Shown: positions 25,830-35,472, counted from the first letter of the stretch. The stretch: DNA of 64,000 nucleotides from Cellulomonas composti (GCF_007990245.1 NZ_BJWG01000014.1:1-64000), one strand, 5' to 3'. The notes: a model not told the origin generated them from the letters alone. Program-made: numbers and translations.

Positions 25830-26537
25830 ATGGGATTCCTCGACAAGTTCGAGAACGGCGTCGAACGCGCCGTGAACAACGTGTTCGCCAAGACCTTCCG
25901 TGGCGACCTCAAGCCCGTCGAGATGGCCAGCCGGCTGCGCCGCGAGGTCGACGAGAAGGCGGCGGTCGTCGGGCGGGACCGCACGGTCGTCCCCAACGAG
26001 TTCACGATCGAGCTCGCCACCGCGGACTACGACCAGGTCGAGTCCTGGGGCGCCGAGGCGCTGGCCGACGAGTTCGCCGCGAACGTCACGGACCACGCCG
26101 CGAGCCAGCGCTACGCGTTCGTCGGGCCGGTGACCGTGAGCTTCTCGGAGAACGTCGAGCTCGAGGCGGGACGGTTCGAGGTGCACTCCGCGACGGTGCG
26201 CGGTGCGGTCGCCCCCGCGACGAGCACGGCGCCCAGCCCACGCCACCCGCTGCTCGACATCGACGGTCAGCGCTACCTGCTGACCGGGCCCGTCACGGTG
26301 ATCGGACGGGGCTCGGAGGCGGACATCATCGTCGACGACCCCGGCGTCTCGCGCCGGCACCTGGAGATCCGGGTGACCCCGGACGGCGTGGTCGCGACCG
26401 ACATGGGCTCCACCAACGGCCTGTTCGTCGAGGGGCACTCCGTGCCCGCCGCGACGCTGCTCGACGGCAACACGCTGACGATCGGGCGCACGCGCATCCT
26501 GTTCTGGACGGGTGGCGACCAGGGCTCCGACGAGTGA
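25830..26537 (+). CDS. fhaA: FHA domain protein FhaA (DUF3662 plus FHA)
   Basis: This 235-residue cytosolic protein reads phosphothreonine marks made by PknA/PknB and links them to peptidoglycan synthesis. The N-terminal ~120 residues are the DUF3662/FhaA_N domain (MGFLDKFENGVERAVNNVFAKTF). The C-terminal FHA domain at about 150-235 has GRGSEADIIVDDPGVSRRHLEI and the binding-loop motif STNG. It is shorter than mycobacterial FhaA because the linker is reduced. The ATG at 25830 follows GAAGGAGG by six bases. First gene of a seven-gene operon ending with pknB. Confidence 0.93.
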   Translation: MGFLDKFENGVERAVNNVFAKTFRGDLKPVEMASRLRREVDEKAAVVGRDRTVVPNEFTIELATADYDQVESWGAEALADEFAANVTDHAASQRYAFVGPVTVSFSENVELEAGRFEVHSATVRGAVAPATSTAPSPRHPLLDIDGQRYLLTGPVTVIGRGSEADIIVDDPGVSRRHLEIRVTPDGVVATDMGSTNGLFVEGHSVPAATLLDGNTLTIGRTRILFWTGGDQGSDE

Positions 26538-26547
26538 CGCGGGCCCG

Positions 26548-27060
26548 ATGAGCGAACTGACGATCACCCTGCTGCGGCTGGGGTACCTGGCTCTGCTGTG
26601 GATCCTGGTCCTCTCCGCGATCGGTGTGCTGCGCCGCGACCTGTACGGCACGCGCATCACGCGCCGCGAGCGCCGCGCCGCAGCGTCGGGCCAGCCGATG
26701 ACGGCCGCCGCCCCCACGGTGGGCACCGCCCCCGCCGAGCCCCGCAGCCCTCGCTCGACCCGCGCCGCCGCCCCTACGCGGCTCGTGGTCACGGACGGCC
26801 CGCTCACCGGGACGACCGTGCCGCTCGGCCAGTCCGCCGTGCTCATCGGCCGCGCACCCGGCTGCTCGCTCGTGGTCGACGACGACTACACCAGCTCGCG
26901 GCACGCGCGGATCTTCCCGCGCGGCGACCAGTGGTACGTCGAGGACCTCGGGTCCACCAACGGCACGTTCGTCGGCGAGCAACGCCTGACGGCGCCCGTC
27001 CTGCTCACCGTGGGCACGGCCGTCCGGGTCGGCCGCAGCATCATCGAGCTGCAGAGGTAG
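26548..27060 (+). CDS. fhaB: membrane-anchored FHA domain protein FhaB (FipA-type)
   Basis: This 170-residue protein has an N-terminal membrane helix (TLLRLGYLALLWILVLSAIGVLRR) and a C-terminal cytosolic FHA domain at about 86-170 with IGRAPGCSLVVDDDYTSSRHARI and the GSTNGTF loop. In mycobacteria and corynebacteria it is phosphorylated by PknA/PknB and helps cell division and septal peptidoglycan synthesis. It starts ten bases after the fhaA stop. An in-frame earlier start overlaps fhaA and is not supported. Confidence 0.92.
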   Translation: MSELTITLLRLGYLALLWILVLSAIGVLRRDLYGTRITRRERRAAASGQPMTAAAPTVGTAPAEPRSPRSTRAAAPTRLVVTDGPLTGTTVPLGQSAVLIGRAPGCSLVVDDDYTSSRHARIFPRGDQWYVEDLGSTNGTFVGEQRLTAPVLLTVGTAVRVGRSIIELQR

Positions 27061-27063
27061 TCC

Positions 27064-28413
27064 GTGGCCGTCGCACTGCGTTATGCGGCCAGGTCCGACG
27101 TCGGGCTGGTCCGCTCCAACAACCAGGACTCCGCGTTCGCGGGTCCGCACCTGCTGATGGTCGCCGACGGCATGGGCGGGCACGCGGGCGGCGACATCGC
27201 CTCCTCGATCGCGGTCGCGGCCTTCGCACCGCTCGACGACGAGGCGCACGGGTCCGACGACGCGCTCGCGGAGCTCGAGAGCGCGCTCGACGAGGCCCGC
27301 GAGGAGATCAAGGCCCGCACCCTGGTCGAGCCCGAGCTCGCCGGCATGGGCACCACCGTCACGGCGATCCTGCGGGCCGGGAACAAGCTCGCGATGGTGC
27401 ACCTCGGCGACTCGCGCGGCTACCTCCTGCACGACGGCGAGCTGACGCAGGTCACGATCGACCACACCTTCGTGCAGCACCTGGTCGACCTGGGCCGCAT
27501 CACGCCGGAGGAGGCCGAGCACCACCCGCAGCGCTCGGTCGTCATGCGCGTGCTGGGCGACTTCGACATGGACCTGACACCCGACATGTCGGTGCGTGAG
27601 GCGCGCGTCGGCGACCGCTGGCTGCTGTGCTCGGACGGCCTGTCGGGCTTCGTCAGCCACGAGACGATCGCGACGACGCTGCGCGACCTCACCGACCTGG
27701 ACACGTGCGCCGACCGGCTGGTCCAGCTCGCGCTGCGCGCGGGCGGCGGCGACAACGTCACGGTCGTCCTGGCGGACGTCGTCGACCTCGACGAGCTGGC
27801 CGACGGCGACGCGCCGACGACCCAGTCGACCGTCGTGGGCGCCGCCGCGATCACCCGCGACGACCCGACCGTCGCCGCCGACGGCCCCGCCGCGCGCGCG
27901 GCCGGTCTCACCCGATCCGCGTCGGCCCGCTCCGGCTCCCGCTCCGGTCCGGAGGACGACGAGGACGACGAGAGCGACGAGTCCGACGACGAACCCCGCG
28001 AACCCGACGACGACCCGGATGGCCCCGCCGGGGGCCCCGCCGGGGACACCGATGAGGACGACGACGACCCGACCGGGGCTTCGCGCCGGCGCCGGGTGCG
28101 TCCGATGGTCGTCGTCGTCGCGCTCGTCGTGCTCGTCGTCGGGCTCGTGGCGATCGCGTTCGCGTGGACCCGCACGCAGTACTTCGTCGGGGTCGACGAC
28201 GGCCAGGTCGCGATCTTCCAGGGCGTCCCGGGCTCGCTCGGCCCGATCGAGCTGGCGCACGTCGTCGAGCAGACCGGCATCGCGGTCGAGGACATCTCCT
28301 CGACCTACGTCCGCGAGCGCGTCGAGGAGACCATCCACGCCGACGACCTGGACGCGGCACGCCGGCTCGTCGAGCAGATCGAGGTCGACGACGCGGACGG
28401 CATCTCGACGTGA
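27064..28413 (+). CDS. pstP: PP2C-type Ser/Thr protein phosphatase PstP
   Basis: This 449-residue membrane protein reverses phosphorylation by PknA and PknB. The N-terminal ~235 residues are the PP2C (PPM) catalytic domain: RSDVGLVRSNNQD, the metal-binding ADGMGGHAGGD, HLGDSRGYLL, LLCSDGLSGF and the C-terminal metal motif GGDNVTVVLADV. An acidic, low-complexity Asp/Glu/Pro linker follows (about 295-340), then a single membrane helix at about 346-368 and an ~80-residue extracytoplasmic tail. GTG start at 27064, three bases after fhaB. Its stop overlaps the rodA start by one base. Confidence 0.94.
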   Translation: MAVALRYAARSDVGLVRSNNQDSAFAGPHLLMVADGMGGHAGGDIASSIAVAAFAPLDDEAHGSDDALAELESALDEAREEIKARTLVEPELAGMGTTVTAILRAGNKLAMVHLGDSRGYLLHDGELTQVTIDHTFVQHLVDLGRITPEEAEHHPQRSVVMRVLGDFDMDLTPDMSVREARVGDRWLLCSDGLSGFVSHETIATTLRDLTDLDTCADRLVQLALRAGGGDNVTVVLADVVDLDELADGDAPTTQSTVVGAAAITRDDPTVAADGPAARAAGLTRSASARSGSRSGPEDDEDDESDESDDEPREPDDDPDGPAGGPAGDTDEDDDDPTGASRRRRVRPMVVVVALVVLVVGLVAIAFAWTRTQYFVGVDDGQVAIFQGVPGSLGPIELAHVVEQTGIAVEDISSTYVRERVEETIHADDLDAARRLVEQIEVDDADGIST

Positions 28414-29915
28414 TGGCGACCGTCGAGGCGTACCGCGTGCGGGCGGGCCGAGGCGTCGAGCTCGGGCTGCTGGTGCTCGCGATCGCTATCGGTGTCGGTG
28501 CGTACGCGCTCGTCGGGCTCGGGGTCGAGGGTGTGGTCCCGCCCGATGCCGCCGGGTACGGCGCGGGGCTGGCCGGGCTCGCACTCGCCGTTCACCTGGT
28601 GCTGCGCTGGCGCGCGCCGTACGCGGACCCCGTGATCCTGCCGATCACCGTCGCGCTCAACGGGCTCGGCCTCGCGATGATCTACCGGATCGACCTGGCG
28701 TACGAGTCGCGCGAGATGGCGCACGGCTTCGCGTCCCGCCAGCTCGTCACGACCGCGATCGCCGTGGCGCTCGCCGCCGCCGTGCTGATCTTCCTGCGCG
28801 ACCACCGCACGCTGCGGCGCTTCACCTACACCGCGATGGTCGTCGCGCTCGCGCTGGTCATGCTGCCGCTCGTGCCCGGCCTGGGGCAGACGATCAACGG
28901 TGCGCGGATCTGGGTGTCGGTCGGCGGCCAGAGCTTCCAGCCCGCGGAGTTCGCCAAGATCGCGCTCGCGATCTTCTTCGCGGGTTACCTGGTCTCCAAC
29001 CGTGACACGCTCGCGCTCGCCGGGCCGAAGGTCGCGGGCCTGCAGCTGCCACGCGCGCGTGACCTGGGCCCGATCCTCGTCGTGTGGGCCGTCTCGCTGG
29101 CCGTGCTCGTGGTGCAGCGCGACCTCGGTACGTCGCTGCTGCTCTTCGGCGTGTTCGTCGCGATGCTCTACCTGGCCACCGAGCGGATCAGCTGGGTCGT
29201 GATCGGCCTGGTCATGTTCGTCGGCGGCGCGATGGCCGCGGCGTCCGCGTTCGCGCACGTCGCGGCGCGGTTCGAGGCGTGGCTGCACGCGATGGACCCG
29301 GTGGTCTTCGAGCGCTTCCCCGGCGGTTCGGGCCAGCTCGTGCGCGGGCTGTTCGGGATGGCGTCGGGCGGGCTGTTCGGCACCGGGCTGGGCAACGGCC
29401 GGCCGGACCTCGTGTACGCGGCCGAGTCGGACTTCATCATGGCCTCGCTCGGCGAGGAGCTCGGCCTGACCGGCATCCTCGCGATCCTCATGCTGTACGC
29501 GATCCTGACCGAGCGCGGCATGCGCACGGCGATCGGCGTGCGGGACGGGTTCGGCAAGCTGCTCGCGGGCGGCCTCGCGTTCGTCATCGCGCTCCAGACG
29601 TTCGTCGTCGTCGGCGGCATCACCAGGCTCATCCCGCTCACGGGACTGACCACACCGTTCCTCGCGTACGGCGGCTCGAGCCTGCTGGCCAACTGGGTCG
29701 CGGTCGCGCTCCTGCTGCGCATCTCCGACGACGCGCGCCGCCCGGCACCAGCCCTCGTGCGCGGCGTCGATCCCGACCTGCTCCCCCCCGAGGCCGACGA
29801 CGACTACGACAGCCCGCCGCACCGGACGCCCATCTCGGTCGGTGGCGGCGGCGGCGCGCACGAACGCGACTTCGAGGACGAGCAGCCCACCGAGCGGATC
29901 GGGAGGCGCCCGTGA
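28413..29915 (+). CDS. rodA: SEDS-family peptidoglycan polymerase RodA/FtsW
   Basis: This 500-residue polytopic membrane protein polymerises lipid II into glycan strands together with the class B penicillin-binding protein encoded next. It has about ten to twelve hydrophobic helices and SEDS motifs: TINGARIWVSVGGQSFQPAEFAKIA, VQRDLGTSLLLFGVF, SDFIMASLGEELGLTG and GLTTPFLAYGGSSLLANW, with the catalytic-loop Glu/Asp region between. An acidic cytoplasmic tail of about 50 residues follows. ATG at 28413 overlaps the pstP stop. The position in the pknB operon identifies it as RodA rather than divisome FtsW, which lies in the dcw cluster. Confidence 0.94.
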   Translation: MATVEAYRVRAGRGVELGLLVLAIAIGVGAYALVGLGVEGVVPPDAAGYGAGLAGLALAVHLVLRWRAPYADPVILPITVALNGLGLAMIYRIDLAYESREMAHGFASRQLVTTAIAVALAAAVLIFLRDHRTLRRFTYTAMVVALALVMLPLVPGLGQTINGARIWVSVGGQSFQPAEFAKIALAIFFAGYLVSNRDTLALAGPKVAGLQLPRARDLGPILVVWAVSLAVLVVQRDLGTSLLLFGVFVAMLYLATERISWVVIGLVMFVGGAMAAASAFAHVAARFEAWLHAMDPVVFERFPGGSGQLVRGLFGMASGGLFGTGLGNGRPDLVYAAESDFIMASLGEELGLTGILAILMLYAILTERGMRTAIGVRDGFGKLLAGGLAFVIALQTFVVVGGITRLIPLTGLTTPFLAYGGSSLLANWVAVALLLRISDDARRPAPALVRGVDPDLLPPEADDDYDSPPHRTPISVGGGGGAHERDFEDEQPTERIGRRP

Positions 29916-31357
29916 ACACCCCGCTGCGGCGCCTCGCGACGGTGATGCTGGTGATGTTCGTCGCGCTCATGGGCGCGTCCACGTGGGTGCAGTACGTCAA
30001 GGCGCCCGAGCTGAACAGCGACTCGCGCAACGTGCGCACGCTGTACCGCGAGTACGGCAACGCGCGCGGCCCGATCGTCGTCGCGGGCGACGCGGTCGCG
30101 CAGTCGGTCAAGGTCGACGACTCCTACGGCTACCAGCGCACCTACTCCGACGGCGACACGTACTCGGCCGTGACCGGCTTCTACTCGATCGTGCACGGCA
30201 GCACGCAGCTCGAGCACGCCGCCAACGACGCGCTCACCGGCCGCGGGGACCAGCTCTTCTTCACACGCCTGCGTGACCTCATCACAGGCCGCAAGCCCGA
30301 GGGCGCGGCGGTCGAGACGACGATCCTCCCCGCCGCCCAGCGGGCCGCACGCGAAGGCCTCGGCGACCAGCAGGGCGCCGTCGTCGCGATCGAACCGTCG
30401 ACGGGCCGCATCCTCGCGCTCGTCTCGACGCCGGGCTTCGACCCGAACGCGCTCGCGACGCACGACGTCGCCGCCGCCAGCTCCGCCTACACCCAGCTCG
30501 CCGGCGCGGACGGCAACCCGCTGCGCAGCAACGCCACGCTCGAGACGTACCCGCCGGGCTCCACGTTCAAGCTGGTCACCGCTGCGACCGCGCTCGAGAA
30601 CGGCTACACCGCGGACACCGAGATCCCCGCGCCGACCGTGCTCGACCTGCCGCAGTCCTCCGCGACGATCGGCAACTTCGGCGGCGGCGGCTGCGGCAGC
30701 GACCCGATCACGATCGCGGAGGCACTGCGGGTCTCGTGCAACACCGCGTTCGGGCAGCTCGGGATGGACCTGGGCGACGACGCGATCCGCGAGCAGGCCG
30801 AGAAGTTCGGCTTCGACTCGGGCCTGACGATCCCGATGGACGTGGTCAAGAGCGTCTTCCCGGCCGACCTGAACGCGCCGCAGACCGCACAGTCCGCGAT
30901 CGGTCAGTTCGACGTGCGGGCCACGCCGATGCAGATGGCGATGGTGGCCGCCGCGATCGCCAACGACGGCGTGCTCATGAAGCCGTACACCGTCGACCGC
31001 GTGCGCGCCGCCGACCTGTCGGTGGTCTCGACCACGGAGCCCTCGGTGCTCTCGCGGGCCGTCTCCGCGAGCACCGCGCAACAGCTCACCGACATGATGC
31101 TCGGCGTCGTCAACAGCGGCACCGGCACGGCCGCGCAGATCAGCGGCGTGCAGGTCGCGGGCAAGACGGGCACGGCGCAGACGACCGAGGGCGCCGCGCC
31201 GCACGCCTGGTTCACCGCGTTCGCGCCAGCCGACAACCCGCAGGTCGCGGTCGCGGTCATCGTCGAGCACGGCGGCAACGCGGGCAACGAGGCGACCGGT
31301 GGCCGGATCGCCGCGCCGATCGCGCGCGCCGTCATCGAGGCGGTGCTGAACTCATGA
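29912..31357 (+). CDS. pbpA: class B penicillin-binding protein PbpA
   Basis: This 481-residue membrane-anchored transpeptidase cross-links peptidoglycan made by the RodA partner. An N-terminal membrane helix at about 5-25 is followed by a dimerisation/pedestal region, then the transpeptidase domain with SxxK in PGSTFKLVTA (about Ser217), SxN in RVSCNTAFGQ and KTG in AGKTGTAQT (about 417). All three catalytic motifs are intact. GTG start at 29912 overlaps the rodA stop (GTGA), and its own stop overlaps the pknA ATG (ATGA), so translation is tightly coupled. Confidence 0.94.
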   Translation: MNTPLRRLATVMLVMFVALMGASTWVQYVKAPELNSDSRNVRTLYREYGNARGPIVVAGDAVAQSVKVDDSYGYQRTYSDGDTYSAVTGFYSIVHGSTQLEHAANDALTGRGDQLFFTRLRDLITGRKPEGAAVETTILPAAQRAAREGLGDQQGAVVAIEPSTGRILALVSTPGFDPNALATHDVAAASSAYTQLAGADGNPLRSNATLETYPPGSTFKLVTAATALENGYTADTEIPAPTVLDLPQSSATIGNFGGGGCGSDPITIAEALRVSCNTAFGQLGMDLGDDAIREQAEKFGFDSGLTIPMDVVKSVFPADLNAPQTAQSAIGQFDVRATPMQMAMVAAAIANDGVLMKPYTVDRVRAADLSVVSTTEPSVLSRAVSASTAQQLTDMMLGVVNSGTGTAAQISGVQVAGKTGTAQTTEGAAPHAWFTAFAPADNPQVAVAVIVEHGGNAGNEATGGRIAAPIARAVIEAVLNS

Positions 31358-32643
31358 GGACCGCGGAGGGCGTCGCGCTCGGCGACCGGTACCGGCTGGT
31401 CCGGCGGATCGCGGTCGGCGGCATGGGCGAGGTCTGGGACGCCTACGACGAGTCGCTCACGCGTTCGGTCGCGGTCAAGGTGCTCAAGGCGGAGTTCGCC
31501 GGGGACGCCGGATTCCTCGAGCGGTTCCGCACCGAGGCGCGCAACTCCGCGGCGCTCTCGCACCCCAACATCGCGCAGCTCTACGACTACGGCGAGCAGG
31601 AGGGCTCCGGCTACCTCGTCATGGAGCTCGTCGTCGGCGAACCGCTGTCCGACCTGCTCGAACGCGAGCCCGTGCTGCCGGCCCGCCGGCTGCTGCCGAT
31701 CCTCGCCCAGACCGCGCGCGGTCTGCACGCGGCGCACGAGGCCGGCGTGGTGCACCGCGACGTCAAGCCGGGCAACATCCTGCTCGGCCGCGGCGGCCGG
31801 GTGAAGATCACCGACTTCGGCGTCTCGCTCGCGCGCAACCAGATGACGATGACCGCGACCGGCATGGTCATGGGCACCGCGCAGTACCTCTCGCCCGAGC
31901 AGGCGGTGGGCCGGCCCGCCACGCCCGCCTCCGACCTGTACTCGCTCGGGATCATCGCCTACGAGGCGCTCGTCGGACGGCGGCCGTTCACCGGACCGAC
32001 CGCGGTCGACATCGCGGTCGCGCACGTCAACGACCCCGTGCCGCCGCTGCCCGCGAGCGTCGACCGTGAGCTCGCCGCGGTCGTCGTCCGCCTGCTCGCC
32101 AAGGACCCGGCGGCGCGGCCCGCCTCCGGTGCCGAGCTCGCGGCCGAGCTCGACCGGCTCGTGCCGCGCACCCCACCCGCGGGCGTGCCCGTCGTCGTGA
32201 CACGTCCCGACCGAGCACCCGACCCCGTGCCGCGACTGCCCGCCGCACCCGCACCCGCGCCCGACGGCCCCACCACGGCCGCCGTGGGAGCGCCGCCGTC
32301 CTACCCGCCGCGCCGCCCGCCGCGGCCGGGCGGGGAGCCCGCTCACCGCACCGTCTCGTCGCGACCGCCCCTGCAGGGCTCGGGGCCGCGACTCGGGCGG
32401 TTCGGACACATGACCTGGCCGCTCCTGGCGCTCGTGCTGCTGCTCGTCGCGCTGCTCGGTGCGGCCCTCGCGGGCAAGGTCATCGGCGCGGAGGGCCCCC
32501 TGACCCCGCCGAACCTTGCCCAGGATGTGACCTCGGCCTCCGCACCAAACATGCCGAGTGATGGGAAGATCAGCCAGGATGTGCCCGAACCCGCGGTGCG
32601 GTCAGCCGTGAACGGGCCCGATCGAGATGAAGAGGACGCCTAG
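31354..32643 (+). CDS. pknA: Ser/Thr protein kinase PknA
   Basis: This 429-residue membrane kinase phosphorylates FHA proteins, cell-wall enzymes and division proteins. The N-terminal Hanks kinase domain (about 12-270) has GGMGEVWDAYD, catalytic VHRDVKPGNILL, ITDFGVSLA and the GTAQYLSPEQA activation segment. A Pro/Ala-rich juxtamembrane linker leads to one membrane helix at about 353-373 and a short extracytoplasmic tail of about 55 residues without PASTA repeats, the normal PknA arrangement. It overlaps pbpA by four bases and pknB by one. Confidence 0.93.
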   Translation: MRTAEGVALGDRYRLVRRIAVGGMGEVWDAYDESLTRSVAVKVLKAEFAGDAGFLERFRTEARNSAALSHPNIAQLYDYGEQEGSGYLVMELVVGEPLSDLLEREPVLPARRLLPILAQTARGLHAAHEAGVVHRDVKPGNILLGRGGRVKITDFGVSLARNQMTMTATGMVMGTAQYLSPEQAVGRPATPASDLYSLGIIAYEALVGRRPFTGPTAVDIAVAHVNDPVPPLPASVDRELAAVVVRLLAKDPAARPASGAELAAELDRLVPRTPPAGVPVVVTRPDRAPDPVPRLPAAPAPAPDGPTTAAVGAPPSYPPRRPPRPGGEPAHRTVSSRPPLQGSGPRLGRFGHMTWPLLALVLLLVALLGAALAGKVIGAEGPLTPPNLAQDVTSASAPNMPSDGKISQDVPEPAVRSAVNGPDRDEEDA

Positions 32644-34649
32644 TGGTGGACGACGGACCCCGCATCCTGGCCGGCCGGTACGAGGTCGGTGAGCTCATCG
32701 GCCGCGGCGGCATGGCCGAGGTGCACATCGGCCACGACGCGCGCCTGGGCCGCACGGTGGCGATCAAGATCCTGCGATCGGACCTGGCGCGCGACCCGTC
32801 GTTCCAGAACCGGTTCCGGCGCGAGGCCCAGGCGGCCGCCGCGCTGAACCACCCCGCGATCGTCGCGGTCTACGACACCGGCGAGGACGTCTTCACCGAG
32901 CCGACCGGCGTCGTCGCGCACGTGCCGTTCATCGTCATGGAGTACGTCGAGGGGCACACGGTCCGCGACATCCTGCACGACGGCGCTGCCGTGCCGATCG
33001 AGGAGGCCATCGAGATCACGGTCGGCGTGCTGTCGGCCCTGGAGTACTCGCACCACGCCGGGATCGTGCACCGCGACATCAAGCCCGCGAACGTGATGAT
33101 CACGCCCACGGGTGCGGTCAAGGTGATGGACTTCGGCATCGCCCGCGCGATGGCGGACTCCGCCGCCTCGATGACGCAGACGCAGGCCGTGATCGGCACC
33201 GCGCAGTACCTCTCACCCGAGCAGGCTCGCGGCGAGACGGTCGACGCGCGCTCCGACCTGTACTCCACGGGCTGCCTGCTGTTCGAGATGCTCACGGGCC
33301 GTCCGCCGTTCACCGGCGACTCGCCGGTCTCTGTCGCCTACCAGCACGTCCGCGAGCAGCCGCCCGTGCCGAGCACGCTGGCCTCCGACGTGCCGGACGC
33401 GCTCGACCGGATCACGCTCAAGGCGCTGACCAAGGAACGCGACTCGCGCTACTCGACGGCCGCGGAGTTCCGCGCCGACCTCGAGACGATGATGCGCGGC
33501 GGGGTCGTCGCCGCGCCGGCCATCGGCGCCGCGGTCGTCGCCGCCGGACCGCTGACCGACGCGACCCAGGTGCTCGCCCCGGCGGTCGCCGCGACGCAGA
33601 CGTTCACCCCTGCGCCGGTCCCCCCGGCGTGGGGTTCCACCGGAGCGGGTGAGCTCACCTCGACCGAACCCGAGGACGACGATCGCAAGCCGTGGCTCAT
33701 CTGGCTGCTCGTCGCGATCGCGGTGCTCGCGGTCGGCGGCATCGTCTGGCTTCTCGCGAACTCGGGCGACGACGCGGCCGAGAAGGTCGCGGTACCGCCC
33801 GTCGTCGGGCTGACCAGGGAGGTCGCCGAAAAGGCGCTCGCGGACGCGGACCTCATCTCGAAGACCAAGCTCGAGCAGTCCGCCGACATCGAGGCCGGCC
33901 TGGTCATCTCGTCCGATCCGGTCGAGGGAACCGAGGTCGAGGCCGAGTCGGTCGTCAACCTCGTCGTGTCCAGCGGACCGGACGCGGTCGAGGTCCCGAA
34001 CGTCGCCGGACGCACCGAGTCGCAGGCGCAGGCCGACCTCATGGCCGTCAAGCTCCTGGTGAACCCGGATCGCGAGGAGGACAACAACCCGAACTTCCCG
34101 GCCGGCCAGGTCACCAAGACCGACCCTGCCGCCGGCGAGATCGCCAAGCCGGGTGACCAGGTCACGCTGTGGGTCTCGACCGGCAACGTCGAGCTGCCCG
34201 ACCTCGTGGGCAAGACGCAGGACGAGGCGGAGCAGATCCTGTCCGACCTCAAGCTGAGCTCGACGGTGCGTGAGGTCGAGACGGCCGACCAGGCCCCCGG
34301 CACGGTCGTCAGCCAGGATCGTCAGGCCGGGCTCGTCCCGCAGGGCACGCGGGTCACGCTCGAGATCGCGATCGCGCCGACCACCGCGACGATCCCCACC
34401 AACATCGCGGGCATGTCCTACGACGACGCGGTGGCCGCGCTCGCCGCGCTGGGGCTCACGAACGTGACCCGCCAGGACGACGCGTCCGACGAGGCCGTCG
34501 GCACCGTGCTCTACACCGACCCCGCCGCGGGTCAGACGGTCCCGTTGACGCAGCGCATCGTCATCCACGTCTCGAAGGGCCCCGACGAGCCGACGCAGGA
34601 GCCCACCGAAGACGGCGACGGCGACGGTGACGGCGGGAACGGCGGCTGA
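32643..34649 (+). CDS. pknB: PASTA-domain Ser/Thr protein kinase PknB
   Basis: This 668-residue receptor kinase senses muropeptides or lipid II outside the cell and controls wall synthesis inside. The kinase domain (about 12-275) shows GRGGMAEVHIGHD, VHRDIKPANVMI, VMDFGIARA and GTAQYLSPEQARGE. A linker and membrane helix at about 351-371 lead to four PASTA repeats (starting near 381: VPPVVGLTREVAEKAL; VPNVAGRTESQAQADL; LPDLVGKTQDEAEQIL; IPTNIAGMSYDDAVAAL). The C-terminus is Asp/Gly-rich. GTG start at 32643 overlaps the pknA stop TAG by one base. Last gene of the operon, followed by a hairpin. Confidence 0.95.
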   Translation: MVDDGPRILAGRYEVGELIGRGGMAEVHIGHDARLGRTVAIKILRSDLARDPSFQNRFRREAQAAAALNHPAIVAVYDTGEDVFTEPTGVVAHVPFIVMEYVEGHTVRDILHDGAAVPIEEAIEITVGVLSALEYSHHAGIVHRDIKPANVMITPTGAVKVMDFGIARAMADSAASMTQTQAVIGTAQYLSPEQARGETVDARSDLYSTGCLLFEMLTGRPPFTGDSPVSVAYQHVREQPPVPSTLASDVPDALDRITLKALTKERDSRYSTAAEFRADLETMMRGGVVAAPAIGAAVVAAGPLTDATQVLAPAVAATQTFTPAPVPPAWGSTGAGELTSTEPEDDDRKPWLIWLLVAIAVLAVGGIVWLLANSGDDAAEKVAVPPVVGLTREVAEKALADADLISKTKLEQSADIEAGLVISSDPVEGTEVEAESVVNLVVSSGPDAVEVPNVAGRTESQAQADLMAVKLLVNPDREEDNNPNFPAGQVTKTDPAAGEIAKPGDQVTLWVSTGNVELPDLVGKTQDEAEQILSDLKLSSTVREVETADQAPGTVVSQDRQAGLVPQGTRVTLEIAIAPTTATIPTNIAGMSYDDAVAALAALGLTNVTRQDDASDEAVGTVLYTDPAAGQTVPLTQRIVIHVSKGPDEPTQEPTEDGDGDGDGGNGG

Positions 34650-34656
34650 CCCGGTG

Positions 34657-34671
34657 AGCCCCGGAGGGGCT
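34657..34671. terminator. short hairpin between pknB and trpG-type gene
   Basis: AGCCCC and GGGGCT pair around GGA seven bases past the pknB stop, overlapping the stop codon of the convergent glutamine amidotransferase gene. A T-tract is absent. It is the only hairpin in the 20-base convergent gap. Confidence 0.5.
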
Positions 34672-35293
34672 ACAGCCGCACCAGCGGGTGCAGCCCCTCC
34701 GACCGCTCGACGGCGTGCTCGTCGCCGCACACCGCGAGCCAGTTCGCCAGCAGCCGGTGGCCGCCCTCGGTGAGCACCGACTCGGGGTGGAACTGCACGC
34801 CGTACAGCGGAAGCGTCCGGTGCTGCAGGCCCATGATCACGCCGTGCGTCCGGGCGGTCACCTCGAGCTCGTCGGAGACCGTGCCGTCGACGACCGCGAG
34901 CGAGTGGTAGCGCGTCGCGGTGAACGGCGTGGGCAGGCCCACGAGGACGCCCTCGCCGTCGTGCTCCACCTCGCTCGTCTTGCCGTGCATGAGCTCGGGC
35001 GCGTGCGTGACGGTGCCGCCGAACACCTCGCCCAGCGCCTGGTGGCCGAGGCACACGCCGAGCATCGGCGTGCCGGTCCGGGCGCAGTCGCGGATCACCT
35101 CGATGCTCGCGCCGGCCTCGGTGGGCGTGCCGGGACCGGGGGAGACGAGGACGCCGTCGAACCCCGTGCGCTCCTCGAGCGGCGGTACGGCGTCGTTGCG
35201 CACGACGACCGTCTCGGCGCCGAGCTGGTTGAGGTACCCGACGATCGTGTAGACGAACGAGTCGTAGTTGTCGACGACGAGGATGCGCGTCAT
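34670..35293 (-). CDS. class I glutamine amidotransferase, TrpG/PabA type
   Basis: This 207-residue amidotransferase supplies ammonia from glutamine to a chorismate-using partner (anthranilate or aminodeoxychorismate synthase). The triad is visible: nucleophile in GVCLGHQALGE, and His and Glu in VQFHPESVLTEGG. LVSPGPGTPTEAG is the oxyanion-region motif. No trpE or pabB lies next to it. In actinobacteria this gene conventionally sits beside pknB and is called trpG or pabA; which role dominates cannot be told. It follows the 52-residue membrane protein gene by one base. Confidence 0.9.
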   Translation of the reverse strand: MTRILVVDNYDSFVYTIVGYLNQLGAETVVVRNDAVPPLEERTGFDGVLVSPGPGTPTEAGASIEVIRDCARTGTPMLGVCLGHQALGEVFGGTVTHAPELMHGKTSEVEHDGEGVLVGLPTPFTATRYHSLAVVDGTVSDELEVTARTHGVIMGLQHRTLPLYGVQFHPESVLTEGGHRLLANWLAVCGDEHAVERSEGLHPLVRL

Positions 35294-35294
35294 C

Positions 35295-35453
35295 TCACTC
35301 CCCCACGGTGGTGTCGTTGAACGGCATGTACGGCGCGATCGCGGGGAACACCCACGCGAAGCAGACGACCACGACGGCCGCCGCGAGCGCCACGAGCAGG
35401 ACCACCCGCACGGCCGTCGGCCCGGGCAGGTGCCGCCACAACCAGCCGTACAT
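35295..35453 (-). CDS. small membrane protein (52 residues)
   Basis: This short gene lies between sortase and trpG. It encodes MYGWLWRHLPGP, then one strong membrane helix (VVLLVALAAAVVVVCFAWVFP), and ends YMPFNDTTVGE. Its ATG at 35453 has a strong GGAGGGGG upstream, and its stop is one base from the trpG start, so it is in the operon. Short single-helix proteins ending in a similar NDxTVG motif occur at this place in other actinobacteria; no function is established. The codon use and position make it a convincing gene despite its size. Confidence 0.8.
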   Translation of the reverse strand: MYGWLWRHLPGPTAVRVVLLVALAAAVVVVCFAWVFPAIAPYMPFNDTTVGE

Positions 35454-35472
35454 CAGCGTCCCCCTCCGGTCC